Of a DNA stretch of 64,000 nucleotides, positions 32,516 to 41,110 are shown in pieces. A program made the position numbers and the translations under genes. Numbering within the stretch: the first letter of the stretch is position 1; every line of letters starts with the position of its first letter. The stretch comes from JBMORL01 sp049322335 (GTDB taxonomy: Bacteria; Bacteroidota; Bacteroidia; Flavobacteriales_D; UBA2798): the NCBI GenBank assembly GCA_049322335.1, contig JBMORL010000108.1, positions 1-64,000 on the forward strand, written 5' to 3'. The notes under the pieces are model-generated. The model was given only the letters and a program-made list of their open reading frames with translations, ran no database searches and was not told the DNA's origin.

Positions 32516-34006
32516 CCTCTGCAACGGAGTACAAACTCCATCCACGCAGCTATAACATTTCAGTTTGTCTTTGAAAACGGATGATTTGAAAACCGATTTA
32601 TCGAGAAGCATGCGTACACATTCCTGTATTCCTTCGATGATGGAAGGATGCGGGTGAACCATTTCTGCCAGTTCTTCCACGCCTTTGTTCATTTTCATCA
32701 ATAAAGCGCAGCCCTGGATGGCACTTGAAGCGTGTTCTCCGATGGCACGAAGGCCGAGAATTTTCATTTCATCATCGTTGGTGGTGATGATCTTGAAAAA
32801 TCCCTGTGTTTTTCTCATACAGATAGCACGGGCAATAACAGAGTAATCCACTTTTACCACTTTTACGGGAATATTTTTTTCGCGGCACATTTTTTCGTTC
32901 ATGCCCACTGCCGCCACTTCGGGATGAAGGAACATGATGGTGCATACGTTATCATAGGAAATCCGCTCTACGTTATTGTTTCCATAAACAATTTTCTCCA
33001 CGGCATGGCGGCCTTCCAGTTCGCCCACGTTCACCAGCTGAATTCTTCCCGAAACATCGCCTGCTGCATAAATATGCGGAACGTTAGTTTGTGTATCAAT
33101 GTCACCGATATGAATTCCTCTTTTACTCATTTTAACACCGGCCGCTTCAAGGCCCAGGCTTTCAATGTTGGGTTGACGGCCAATAGAAAGCAGTGCTTTT
33201 TCCACCCGTATTTTTTCCCTTCTTCCATCAGCATACGAAAGTTCATATTCCACTTCGCCATCTATTACTTCCAGGCGTTCGAGTTGCGCGCTGTGGTGAA
33301 TAGTTACTCCTTTTTCTTCGAGGTTGCGCGAAACCATTTCCGAAATATCTTCATCTTCAAAAGGAAGAATGCGGTCGGCACGGTCGATGATATATACTTT
33401 TGTTTTTCCGAAATTTGAAAAGATGGTGGCAAATTCGCAACCAATCACCCCGGCACCTACAATTACAAGGCTTTTTGGGTAATCAGTAAGGTGATGAATA
33501 CCATCGCTGGTAAGAATAATTTTCTCGTCCACTTTTACATTGGGAAGTGATTTCGGCCGGCTTCCTGATGCGAGAATAATATGATCGGCCCAAATGACTT
33601 TTTCTTCTTCTTCCTTTTTGATCAGCACTTCGTGTGCGCTGATCATTGTTCCCGTTCCCTTTTCATAATGAAAAACCTGGTTTTCGGCTTCCGTTTGCAA
33701 TAGCTTAATGTGGCAGGAGTATTGAAACTTCCGGTCGAAGATGGCTTCGTTGATGGTTTTCATTACTTCTTCCCAGCTGATCTCGAAGCGTTTTCTTCCA
33801 ACCGAAACAATCGTATCGTTAACACTGGATACTTTTTCAGAAAGTTCCCACATGGTTTTGGAAGAAAGTGCGCCATCATAAATTCCGGCTCCACCCACCT
33901 TATCTTTTTCTACCAGCAATACTTTTTTGCCAAAATCCACAGCGCGCATAGCTGCTGCATATCCTGCCGGCCCTCCGCCTATAATACAAATATCAAATTT
34001 TTCCAT
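32510..34006 (-). CDS. dihydrolipoyl-dehydrogenase-like flavoprotein lacking the redox disulfide
   Basis: A 498-residue FAD/NAD(P) oxidoreductase of the pyridine nucleotide-disulfide family, class I. The FAD motif is G-G-G-P-A-G-Y (10-16); the NAD motif is V-G-A-G-V-I-G-C-E; the second FAD segment is IYAAGDVSG. The C-terminal His-His-Glu region (H451-P-H-P-S...E458) is conserved. At the active site, where lipoamide dehydrogenases have C-x4-C, this protein has G39-A-G-I-Y-D-G-A46, so both cysteines are missing. It carries an unusual C-terminal tail with Cys484, Cys487 and Cys492 (CYSCVDGVC). It cannot be a standard dihydrolipoyl dehydrogenase. It could be a transhydrogenase-like or quinone-type reductase, or use the tail cysteines for electron transfer (inference). 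Confidence 0.88.
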   Translation of the reverse strand: MEKFDICIIGGGPAGYAAAMRAVDFGKKVLLVEKDKVGGAGIYDGALSSKTMWELSEKVSSVNDTIVSVGRKRFEISWEEVMKTINEAIFDRKFQYSCHIKLLQTEAENQVFHYEKGTGTMISAHEVLIKKEEEEKVIWADHIILASGSRPKSLPNVKVDEKIILTSDGIHHLTDYPKSLVIVGAGVIGCEFATIFSNFGKTKVYIIDRADRILPFEDEDISEMVSRNLEEKGVTIHHSAQLERLEVIDGEVEYELSYADGRREKIRVEKALLSIGRQPNIESLGLEAAGVKMSKRGIHIGDIDTQTNVPHIYAAGDVSGRIQLVNVGELEGRHAVEKIVYGNNNVERISYDNVCTIMFLHPEVAAVGMNEKMCREKNIPVKVVKVDYSVIARAICMRKTQGFFKIITTNDDEMKILGLRAIGEHASSAIQGCALLMKMNKGVEELAEMVHPHPSIIEGIQECVRMLLDKSVFKSSVFKDKLKCYSCVDGVCTPLQRL

Positions 34007-34051
34007 TCAGTTTTCCTGCGCTAAAAGTGGCGAAAATTAGTAATAAATAGC

Positions 34052-34067
34052 GTTTGTTTATACAAAC
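34052..34067. promoter_or_regulatory. inverted repeat between divergent genes
   Basis: GTTTGT-TTAT-ACAAAC is a perfect 6-bp inverted repeat in the 108-bp gap between the divergent flavoprotein and ABC exporter genes. It could be an operator for a shared regulator, but it is short. Confidence 0.3.
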
Positions 34068-34099
34068 AAACCAGCATTCCGTTTGTTGGGGATTTAGGT

Positions 34100-34107
34100 T
34101 AACTTTG
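34100..34107 (+). promoter_or_regulatory. -7 box for the ABC exporter
   Basis: TAACTTTG matches TAnnTTTG and ends 7 nt before the ATG at 34115. The nearest TTTG upstream (34082-34085) has a short 14-nt spacer. Confidence 0.4.
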
Positions 34108-34114
34108 CCGGCCG

Positions 34115-35902
34115 ATGACTACCACCGCAGAAAACAAAAAACCATCCTTAAAAAGGGCCAAAAGCATATTCAGGTTCCTTTCGCCTTACCGTTTGGCATG
34201 GTCGGCCAGTTTGTTTTTTCTTATCCTTTCCAGCCTCACTTCCATGGTGTTTCCCCTGTTAATGGGCAACCTGTTTGGTGCCAGTGAGGCTTCTGCCCAA
34301 AATATCAGTCTTGCTGATCTTGATAATGCTACCAGTGTGCTTATCCTGTTGATGCTGGTTTTCGCAGCCCAGTCGGTTTTTTCGTTTTTCAGGGTATATC
34401 TCGGAAGTATTGCCACCGAAAGCGCATTGACAGATATCCGGCAAACGGTATACCAGCGCCTCATCAGCCTGCCGGTAAATTTCTATAACAGCAATAAAGT
34501 AGGCGAACTTACCAGCCGGCTTAGTGCAGATGTTACTCTTCTTGAAGAATCGTTTACCTGGATACTTTCTGAATTTATCCGGCAAATTATTGTGGTTATT
34601 GTCGGTATAACAGCTTTGGCGCTTATCTCCTGGAAACTTTCGCTGGTGATGCTCTCTACCATTCCGGTTATGGCATTAACGGCAGTTTTTTTCGGGCGAT
34701 ATATCAAAAAACTCTCTAAAAAAGCACAGGATAAAGTGGCCGAATCCAACTCGGTGGTGGAAGAAACATTAACAGCAATAACCAGCGTGAAAGCGTATAC
34801 CAACGAATTTTATGAAATGATCCGCTATAAAAAATCAACTAACGAGGCAAAATCGTTATTGATAAAAGGCGCGGTGTGGAGAGGCGCTTTTATTTCTTTT
34901 ATCATCTTCTGCATGTTTGGAGCCATCGTTTTTGTTATATGGCAGGGTGTTTTAATGATGCAGGCCGGTGAACTAACGGATAAGGGATTAGTGTCATTTA
35001 TCATGTTCTCCATTTTTATAGGAGCGTCTTTCGGAAGTTTGCCCGATCTGTGGTCGAGGTTGCAAAAAGCAATTGGTGCCACCGAACGCCTGATGGACCT
35101 GATGGATGAAGAAAATGAAAAGGTGGAAACAGCAAAACAAACCGAAAAAACCAACCTGCTGAAAGGAAAAGTGGAATTCCGTAATGTAGAGTTCTCTTAT
35201 GCCACCCGAAAGGATATTGAAGTGCTGAGAGGAATTTCATTTATAGCCAGCCCTGGTGAACAGATTGCCGTAGTAGGGCCTTCCGGTTCGGGAAAATCAA
35301 CTATCGCTTCGTTGTTGCTCAGGTTTTATGAGCCGGTAAATGGTGAGATATTGTTTGATGATAAAATATCTTCTTCGTTCGGGCTCACCGAATTGAGAAA
35401 TAGTATGGCTATTGTTCCGCAGGAAGTGATTTTATTCGGAGGAACCATCCGCGAAAACATCGCTTATGGAAAACCCGGGGCTTCTGATGAAGAAATCTGG
35501 CAAGCCGCCCAAAAAGCCAATGCACTTGAATTCATAGAAAAATTTCCCGAAAAACTCGAAACGCTGGTGGGTGACAGGGGTGTTCAGCTTTCAGGCGGAC
35601 AAAAACAACGCATAGCCATAGCCCGTGCGGTATTAAAAAATCCTACTATTCTAATCCTTGATGAAGCCACTTCTTCTCTTGACAGTGAAAGCGAATCACT
35701 GGTTCAGGAAGCACTCGATAAACTAATGAAAGGAAGAACCTCATTTGTTATTGCTCATCGGCTTTCCACCATCAAAAACTCCGATAAAATTCTTGTTTTG
35801 GAAAATGGCGGAATCATTGAAAGCGGTAACCACCAGTCGTTACTGGCCAATTCATCAGGACTCTATACCAAACTCAGCCGGATGCAGGGAGTGGGGAATT
35901 AG
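34115..35902 (+). CDS. ABC exporter (MsbA/multidrug type, fused permease-ATPase)
   Basis: A 595-residue half-transporter. The permease domain has six membrane helices (about 25-325) with the typical coupling region (LTSRLSADVTLLEESFTWILSEF). The ATPase domain (about 345-590) shows Walker A G-P-S-G-S-G-K-S-T, Q-loop IVPQEVILFGGTIRENIAYG, signature LSGGQKQRIAIARA, Walker B LILDEATSSLD and H-loop VIAHRLSTI. It should act as a homodimer exporting lipids or hydrophobic compounds; the substrate is not predictable. It is monocistronic and divergent from the flavoprotein gene. The 3' end runs into a phrase-like repeat (35891-35925). Confidence 0.95.
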   Translation: MTTTAENKKPSLKRAKSIFRFLSPYRLAWSASLFFLILSSLTSMVFPLLMGNLFGASEASAQNISLADLDNATSVLILLMLVFAAQSVFSFFRVYLGSIATESALTDIRQTVYQRLISLPVNFYNSNKVGELTSRLSADVTLLEESFTWILSEFIRQIIVVIVGITALALISWKLSLVMLSTIPVMALTAVFFGRYIKKLSKKAQDKVAESNSVVEETLTAITSVKAYTNEFYEMIRYKKSTNEAKSLLIKGAVWRGAFISFIIFCMFGAIVFVIWQGVLMMQAGELTDKGLVSFIMFSIFIGASFGSLPDLWSRLQKAIGATERLMDLMDEENEKVETAKQTEKTNLLKGKVEFRNVEFSYATRKDIEVLRGISFIASPGEQIAVVGPSGSGKSTIASLLLRFYEPVNGEILFDDKISSSFGLTELRNSMAIVPQEVILFGGTIRENIAYGKPGASDEEIWQAAQKANALEFIEKFPEKLETLVGDRGVQLSGGQKQRIAIARAVLKNPTILILDEATSSLDSESESLVQEALDKLMKGRTSFVIAHRLSTIKNSDKILVLENGGIIESGNHQSLLANSSGLYTKLSRMQGVGN

Positions 35903-36007
35903 GTATTGGCAATAGTCATTGATCAAAAAGCAACGAAACTTCCTTTTTAATCGTCTTTTAATTCGTTAACAGTGGATTAACATCCATAAAATCACTGAAA
36001 AATACCT

Positions 36008-36037
36008 TTTGGAGAACCATTCTTTCTTTTAAATTTG
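36008..36037 (+). promoter_or_regulatory. promoter of the LamG/SprB-repeat gene
   Basis: TTTG (36008-36011), an 18-nt spacer and TAAATTTG (36030-36037) match the Bacteroidota consensus 21 nt upstream of the ATG. Confidence 0.65.
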
Positions 36038-36058
36038 AGCTGCTACAAAAACTAACCT

Positions 36059-38740
36059 ATGAGAATAAAATTCATTTTCCTTTTGTCGATCCTTGCAGTT
36101 AAAGGATTCTCACAATGTAGTTTAACACCCGTTGTTGATTTAAGATTTAACGGGAATGCAAATGATTTTAGTCCGTATGCGAATAACGGAACCATGACGG
36201 GAGCCACTTTTTCGGGAGACCGTTTTGGAAACCCGGGTTCGGCTGCCCAATTTGATGGCTCAAATGATTATGTAGATATTGGTTCCAATACCAGTTTAAA
36301 TTTTGCAGACCAGTTTACGCTTTCTGCATGGATTTATTTTACAACTCCTGCAAATGACATGAAAATCATTGAGCAATGCGACAACGTTGCACAATGGGCT
36401 AATTACCAGGTTATCGTTACTTCCACGAGCCAGATAGGCGTAGGGCTTAGAGAAAATCTCGGAACCACAAAATATACCTATTCGTCTCAAACGCTGTCGT
36501 CCAACCAATGGTATCACCTGGTGGTTACGTGGAATAAAAGCATAAACGGGGGAGCGTGCCGTATTTTTATTAATGGCATTGAAACAACATATAGTATGCA
36601 GGAACCGCTGATAACAGATTTGTATGTGCTTACTCCCGAGAGTACAAAAATTGGTGCGGATGTTTATACGCCCCTGGATGCATACAGCGGTAAAATGGAT
36701 GACCTGAAATTATTTCAATGTTCGTTGAGTGCTTTCCAGGCCGATTCCATTTATGAAGCAGAAGCTCCTATGGCACCATGCGGACTTACAATAAATCCAA
36801 TTATTGCCGATCCCACCTGCCATGATGGAAATGACGGGGGAATTTCAGTAACTGTTTCCGGTGGCAGTGGCTCGTATTCCTACTTGTGGAGCAATAGCCA
36901 AACAACGTCAGGTATTGCCGGTTTGTTTCCGGGTGATTATACCCTTACCATCAATGATGGAGTTGATTGTGACACAATGATAACTTACACAGTAAATAAC
37001 CCCGCAGAAATTACTTTCAATGTTTCAATTGTTAGTCCGAATTGCGGGGGGAATGATGGTTCTGCTATGGCTAATTTTGTTAATGGCGGACAATCGCCTT
37101 ATTCTTATTCATGGTCAAGTGGTGATACGCTGGATACGGCCGATTCTCTTACAGCAGGAATTTATATGGTAACAGTTACCGATGCGAATGGTTGTTCGGC
37201 TTCTCAAACATTTGGTTTGAATAATACTACTTCACTTAATTTATCTGCCACCACCACCAATGCCAGTTGCGCAGGAGTGTTTGATGGCGATATTGATCTT
37301 ACTGTTGCGGGCGGAACCGGACCGTATACCTATTCATGGTCGAATGCAGCTGTAACCGAAGACTTGAGCAATGTTAAGTCGGGTGCTTATATGGTGCAGG
37401 TTACCGATGCCAACGGATGTGTAGCGGTGTTGACGGTAAATCTTATTCATAACGTGATTGACCTTAGCGCAGCCAATATTGTTGATCCTACCTGTGGAAA
37501 TACGAATGGATCGGTTACTGTTTTTCCTTCGGGCGGTGTTACTCCCTATACTTACCAGTGGTCGCCCAATGCAGGGGGAAGTACAACCAATAGCATTACA
37601 GGTTTTGGATCGGGCGCTTATTATTTAACTGTAACCGACAGCAACGGTTGCTCCGAAACCCAGGGATTTATGTTGAGCAACCCCGGTGGGCCGGTAGTTC
37701 AGTTAAATAGTATTACTTATGCCGATTGCGAAGGAAATAACGGGAGTGTGAACATAAGTATCGCAAGCGGAATCCCTCCTTTTTCCTATAGCTGGAGCAA
37801 TGGATCCACCGCACAGGATCTTACCAATGTTACCGAGGGATTTTACGACCTGGATGTGATGGATGGAAACGGATGCGTTACCATGTTTGGTGCTGATGTC
37901 CCCGGACTGTTACCTCCGCCCATTACGCTTTGCATGACAACGGTAGATTCTACCACCGGAAAAGTTTTATGCGTTTGGGAAAAACCAGCGTTGGATCATA
38001 TGAGCCACTTTAATATTTATCGCGAAAATGCTATTGCCGGGCAATATGATTTCTGGTTCAGCAAACCGTGGGATAGCTTAAGCCAGTGGACCGATCAAAC
38101 AGCGAACCCTTTGATTCGCGGATGGAGATATAAAGTAACCATGGTGGATACCTGCGGAAATGAATCTCCGTTCGGAACCAACCACAAAACCATTCACCTT
38201 ACCGCTTCATTGGGAGTCGGGGGAGTAGTTAATCTTATTTGGGATGACTATGAAGGATTTCCGGTGTCTACATTTTATATCGACCGTTATCATCCCAGCA
38301 CAGGTTGGGTATTGATTGATAGTTTGCCCTCCAGCCTTCATTCCTATACCGATCCGTCACCTCCGGGATTAGGAAATCTTAAATACAGCATCGATGTAAA
38401 ACCTCCATCCGGAATTTGTACATCAACACGCGCGGTGAATCATAATTACACCCGCAGTAACCGTGGCGGTTTCGAGCAACCATCAGTGATTCTGCCTTTA
38501 GAAAATATTCTTGACGTAAATCTTTATCCCAATCCTTCCAACGGAGATTTAACTATTGAATTACTGAATGGAGAAGCCGCTCAGGTTGAAATTACTGACC
38601 TTACCGGAAGAATTATTTTTTCATCACCGCAGAATTCGCTCAGGAAGGAATATTCTCTTTCGGCTTTCAGCAGCGGAGTTTATATTGTAAAAGTGTATTC
38701 GGGACAAAGACAGTTTAAAACCCGTTGGATAAAACAATAA
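36059..38740 (+). CDS. cell-surface protein: LamG domain, five SprB-type repeats, T9SS sorting domain
   Basis: An 893-residue exported adhesin-like protein. A signal peptide (1-~19) is followed by a LamG/concanavalin-like lectin fold (about 25-230; FDGSNDYVDIGSN, FTLSAWIYF, NQWYHLVVTWNKS). Five SprB-type repeats of 70-80 residues come next (about 235-615), each with a cysteine plus N-D-G-S, S-Y-x-W-S and a closing V-T-D-x-N-G-C. A fibronectin-III-like stretch (about 625-790) precedes the T9SS type A sorting domain (LYPNPSNGDLTIEL; GVYIVKVYSG). SprB repeats occur in the gliding adhesin SprB; here they are few, so this is a smaller adhesin or enzyme-carrier rather than SprB itself. It has its own promoter and a bidirectional terminator. 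Confidence 0.93.
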   Translation: MRIKFIFLLSILAVKGFSQCSLTPVVDLRFNGNANDFSPYANNGTMTGATFSGDRFGNPGSAAQFDGSNDYVDIGSNTSLNFADQFTLSAWIYFTTPANDMKIIEQCDNVAQWANYQVIVTSTSQIGVGLRENLGTTKYTYSSQTLSSNQWYHLVVTWNKSINGGACRIFINGIETTYSMQEPLITDLYVLTPESTKIGADVYTPLDAYSGKMDDLKLFQCSLSAFQADSIYEAEAPMAPCGLTINPIIADPTCHDGNDGGISVTVSGGSGSYSYLWSNSQTTSGIAGLFPGDYTLTINDGVDCDTMITYTVNNPAEITFNVSIVSPNCGGNDGSAMANFVNGGQSPYSYSWSSGDTLDTADSLTAGIYMVTVTDANGCSASQTFGLNNTTSLNLSATTTNASCAGVFDGDIDLTVAGGTGPYTYSWSNAAVTEDLSNVKSGAYMVQVTDANGCVAVLTVNLIHNVIDLSAANIVDPTCGNTNGSVTVFPSGGVTPYTYQWSPNAGGSTTNSITGFGSGAYYLTVTDSNGCSETQGFMLSNPGGPVVQLNSITYADCEGNNGSVNISIASGIPPFSYSWSNGSTAQDLTNVTEGFYDLDVMDGNGCVTMFGADVPGLLPPPITLCMTTVDSTTGKVLCVWEKPALDHMSHFNIYRENAIAGQYDFWFSKPWDSLSQWTDQTANPLIRGWRYKVTMVDTCGNESPFGTNHKTIHLTASLGVGGVVNLIWDDYEGFPVSTFYIDRYHPSTGWVLIDSLPSSLHSYTDPSPPGLGNLKYSIDVKPPSGICTSTRAVNHNYTRSNRGGFEQPSVILPLENILDVNLYPNPSNGDLTIELLNGEAAQVEITDLTGRIIFSSPQNSLRKEYSLSAFSSGVYIVKVYSGQRQFKTRWIKQ

Positions 38741-38746
38741 CTTTAT

Positions 38747-38789
38747 CTCTTAATTCTTCCGGAATTTTAAATTTTGGAAGAGTTAAGAG
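38747..38789. terminator. bidirectional terminator between convergent genes
   Basis: Arms ctcttaattcttcc (38747-38760) and ggaagagttaagag (38776-38789) pair with one mismatch and a 15-nt AT-rich loop. T-rich sequence follows the right arm. The hairpin overlaps the last codons of the methyltransferase gene (stop at 38783). Confidence 0.75.
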
Positions 38790-39646
38790 TTTATTTTTAA
38801 CCAAAAGGATCCCCCGTGTTTTTCCACGCCCGAAAGATTGTTATGTGACCAGACCGGTGAAATGATTTGGCTTAACTCTTTATCTTCGCTTATAAAATAA
38901 TTGGGTAAAACCGTTTTGTATTTTTCAGGATTGGCCAGCAGAAATGCGGCCAGCATATACTGTTCGTTATAAAACCTGTCGCACATAAATTGAGGATAAT
39001 CGTAGGGCAAATAAATATCGTGAATATGAACCAAAACATTTTTTTTCAAAAAAGGAAGTAATTCCAGGAAACAGATCATCGCATCGCTGTTGGGAAAAAC
39101 ACGGTGAGAATTATCTATAAACAGGATATCGTTTTCGTTTAACTCCTGTGTTATAAAAGAAATATCAGCTACATCTTCAAAAGGTTTTCTTATCACTTTA
39201 TCTGCCAGGTGATCGATAGTTGCTCTTGGAAACGGATCGATGGAAGTAATTTTTGTCTGTAAACCATTTTCCACAATAGCTTTTTTTGCTGTTTTGGTAG
39301 AATTTCCTGATCCGATTTCGATATACACGCGGGGTTTATATTTTGCAATCATTCCATATAATCCTACCATATCCAGCCCGGGTAAAAAACCATTATTCCA
39401 TGCCGGGTTATTTTCGTTTTTCTCTTCTTCACTTTTTTTGATCGTATGGATCTTGTCAGAGTAATTTAAAAAATCAGTAAGGAGTGATGCATAAAGCTCC
39501 CTGTTTTTATTGATCAGTTCATACAACATTCCATGAGCAGGTTTTCCATGGCCATAACGGGGTTTTACATCCACTTTATAGTCCAGGTGTATGCTCTGGT
39601 GTTTCGGAGATAAAAATTTATATAACGATTTTATTTTATTTTTCAT
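38783..39646 (-). CDS. class I SAM-dependent methyltransferase family protein
   Basis: A 287-residue protein of the Methyltransf_24-like type. The SAM-binding strand-loop is V-Y-I-E-I-G-S-G-N-S-T-K-T-A (about 131-144), followed by the acidic strand-2 end (ITSIDPFPR) and FISFITQELNENDILFIDNSHRV, a strand-4 motif typical of the family. The sequence before residue 100 is a helical N-terminal extension. The substrate is unknown; relatives often sit in surface polysaccharide clusters, but no such cluster is here. It is preceded by the sod terminator on the same strand, so it probably has its own promoter. Confidence 0.85.
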   Translation of the reverse strand: MKNKIKSLYKFLSPKHQSIHLDYKVDVKPRYGHGKPAHGMLYELINKNRELYASLLTDFLNYSDKIHTIKKSEEEKNENNPAWNNGFLPGLDMVGLYGMIAKYKPRVYIEIGSGNSTKTAKKAIVENGLQTKITSIDPFPRATIDHLADKVIRKPFEDVADISFITQELNENDILFIDNSHRVFPNSDAMICFLELLPFLKKNVLVHIHDIYLPYDYPQFMCDRFYNEQYMLAAFLLANPEKYKTVLPNYFISEDKELSQIISPVWSHNNLSGVEKHGGSFWLKINS

Positions 39647-39715
39647 TTATCGTTTTTAATGCCGGTAAAGTTAACGATTTTAAAATCCCTCACTGTTTTT
39701 GCATCAGGATACAAT

Positions 39716-39750
39716 TCGAAAAAAAATCCCGGCTAAGTTTAACCGGGATT
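39716..39750 (-). terminator. Rho-independent terminator of sod
   Basis: On the minus strand aatcccgg and ccgggatt pair around a 10-nt loop and are followed by a run of T. It lies 33 bp after the sod stop. Confidence 0.85.
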
Positions 39751-39756
39751 ATTATT

Positions 39757-39800
39757 TCATTTCAAATTTAAAACTTCAAATCTTAAATTTTAAATCTCCC
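39757..39800. repeat. phrase-like AT-rich repeat at the sod 3' end
   Basis: Minus strand: gatttaaaatttaagatttg followed by aagttttaaatttgaaat, a series of degenerate aaatttgaa units. It begins in the last codons (GRFKI) of sod and includes its TAA stop. Confidence 0.55.
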
Positions 39801-40385
39801 CGCCACTTCATCCCAGTTTACTACATTCCAGAAAGCTGAGATATAATCGGGACGCCTGTTTTGGTATTTCAGGTAATAGGCATGTTCCCAAACATCCATT
39901 CCGAGTATGGGAGTTCCTTTTACTTCAGCAATGTCCATCATGGGACAATCCTGATTTGGAGTAGAGCAAACGGCCAGCGAGCCGTCTGATTTTTTCACCA
40001 GCCATGCCCATCCCGATCCAAAACGGGTGGCACCGGCATTGGCAAACTGGGTTTTAAACTCATCAAATGTGCCGAATGTTTTAGTAATTGCTTCGGCCAG
40101 TTCTCCTGAAGGAGCACCGCCTTTGCCGGGGCCCATTACGGTCCAGAATAAATTATGATTGTAATAACCGCCTCCGTTATTTCTCACAGCAGCAGGTAGT
40201 TTAGATATGTTTGCCAGGATTTCTTCAATCGTTTTGTTTTCCCATTCTGTGCCTTTTATCGCAGCATTAAGGTTATTGGTATAGGCAGCATGGTGTTTTC
40301 CATGGTGTATTTCCATGGTCATTGCATCAATATGGGGCTCCAGCGCATTGTGGGCGTAAGGAAGAGCAGGTAATTCAAAAGCCAT
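39783..40385 (-). CDS. superoxide dismutase (Fe/Mn family)
   Basis: A 200-residue Fe/Mn-SOD dismutating superoxide to peroxide and oxygen. Metal ligands are H27 (EIHHGKHHAAY), H77 (GGGYYNHNLFW), D164 and H168 (GMDVWEHAYYLKYQN). The second-sphere glutamine is Q145 in the P-N-Q-D-C-P segment, and there is a glycine rather than Gln/Ala before the H77 block. This favours a Mn-type or cambialistic enzyme (inference from residue pattern). No signal peptide, so it is cytoplasmic. It is a single-gene unit with a -7 box upstream and a terminator downstream. Confidence 0.96.
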   Translation of the reverse strand: MAFELPALPYAHNALEPHIDAMTMEIHHGKHHAAYTNNLNAAIKGTEWENKTIEEILANISKLPAAVRNNGGGYYNHNLFWTVMGPGKGGAPSGELAEAITKTFGTFDEFKTQFANAGATRFGSGWAWLVKKSDGSLAVCSTPNQDCPMMDIAEVKGTPILGMDVWEHAYYLKYQNRRPDYISAFWNVVNWDEVAGRFKI

Positions 40386-40417
40386 AGTTAATTTGTTTTT
40401 GGGGTTTGTAAGTACGA

Positions 40418-40425
40418 CAAATCTA
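40418..40425 (-). promoter_or_regulatory. -7 box for sod
   Basis: The minus strand reads TAGATTTG, matching TAnnTTTG, 32 nt upstream of the sod ATG. The -33 region is T-rich but not an exact TTTG. Confidence 0.45.
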
Positions 40426-40475
40426 AGGGAAAAATGTTTGAAAAGAACGTATATTTAGTCCTGATTTTTTGAAAG

Positions 40476-41033
40476 ATGGAAAATAAATCCTTTGGCCGGC
40501 AGGTTTTGTTTGTAATAGCGTTATGTGCAGGCTGCAACGAAGCGGATTCAACCGAAAAAGTTATACATTTCCCGGTAAACCATCAGCAAACGTATCACTG
40601 GAACCGGCAATTAAAATCAGAAGGATTATTAATCAACTCAAAAAGACACGGGATATGGAAATTATACGATCCCGATGGAAAGATAATGGCAAAAACCACG
40701 TATCATCTTGATTCGGTGACAAAAATTACCGGTTATGGCAATCCGGTTGCCGGGCATGTTGACAGTATAATGTCAATGTATGCTGAATTTGGCAAAAAAG
40801 ACCTGCCGGTTGTATACGCGGGGCAGGTGAAAATGTACTTGTTTGATTCGGTTGTTTTGTACTGCGATTCACTTTTCCGGCCCGAAAATAATTACGATTC
40901 TATTATTGTTCCGGGAGAGTTCAAAATTATTTCTGCTAACGGCAATATATACGGAAAAGAATTGTATTCGGCAAATGAAATGAAAGATTTTCAAATCCGG
41001 AATATATCAGTTGCCTCTTTTCCTGCAAGATAA
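40476..41033 (+). CDS. lipoprotein with MORN/YwqK-like motif
   Basis: A 185-residue predicted lipoprotein with a short charged N-terminus, a hydrophobic stretch and a lipobox (LCAGC, cysteine 20). Near residues 55-80 is one YwqK/MORN-variant unit (L-I-N-S-K-R-H-G-I-W-K-L-Y-D-P-D-G-K). The remainder has no recognised domain. It heads a plus-strand run of three exported proteins (40476-45796) made of short repeating Gly/Tyr/Asp turns. The genes are 77-96 bp apart, so co-transcription is possible but not required. Confidence 0.78.
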   Translation: MENKSFGRQVLFVIALCAGCNEADSTEKVIHFPVNHQQTYHWNRQLKSEGLLINSKRHGIWKLYDPDGKIMAKTTYHLDSVTKITGYGNPVAGHVDSIMSMYAEFGKKDLPVVYAGQVKMYLFDSVVLYCDSLFRPENNYDSIIVPGEFKIISANGNIYGKELYSANEMKDFQIRNISVASFPAR

Positions 41034-41110
41034 AAACCGGCTGAACGGATTCAGTAACAAAGCGGAATGGTTTTTGTAAAATCAAACTAAAAAAATCTTA
41101 AATTGGTCAT

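Noticed and set aside
36800..37900. Repeated segments suggesting a CRISPR-like or tandem array
   Set aside because: These are SprB-type protein repeats. The DNA similarity is low and the spacing (~210-240 bp) follows protein modules. No CRISPR array or cas gene was seen in the window.
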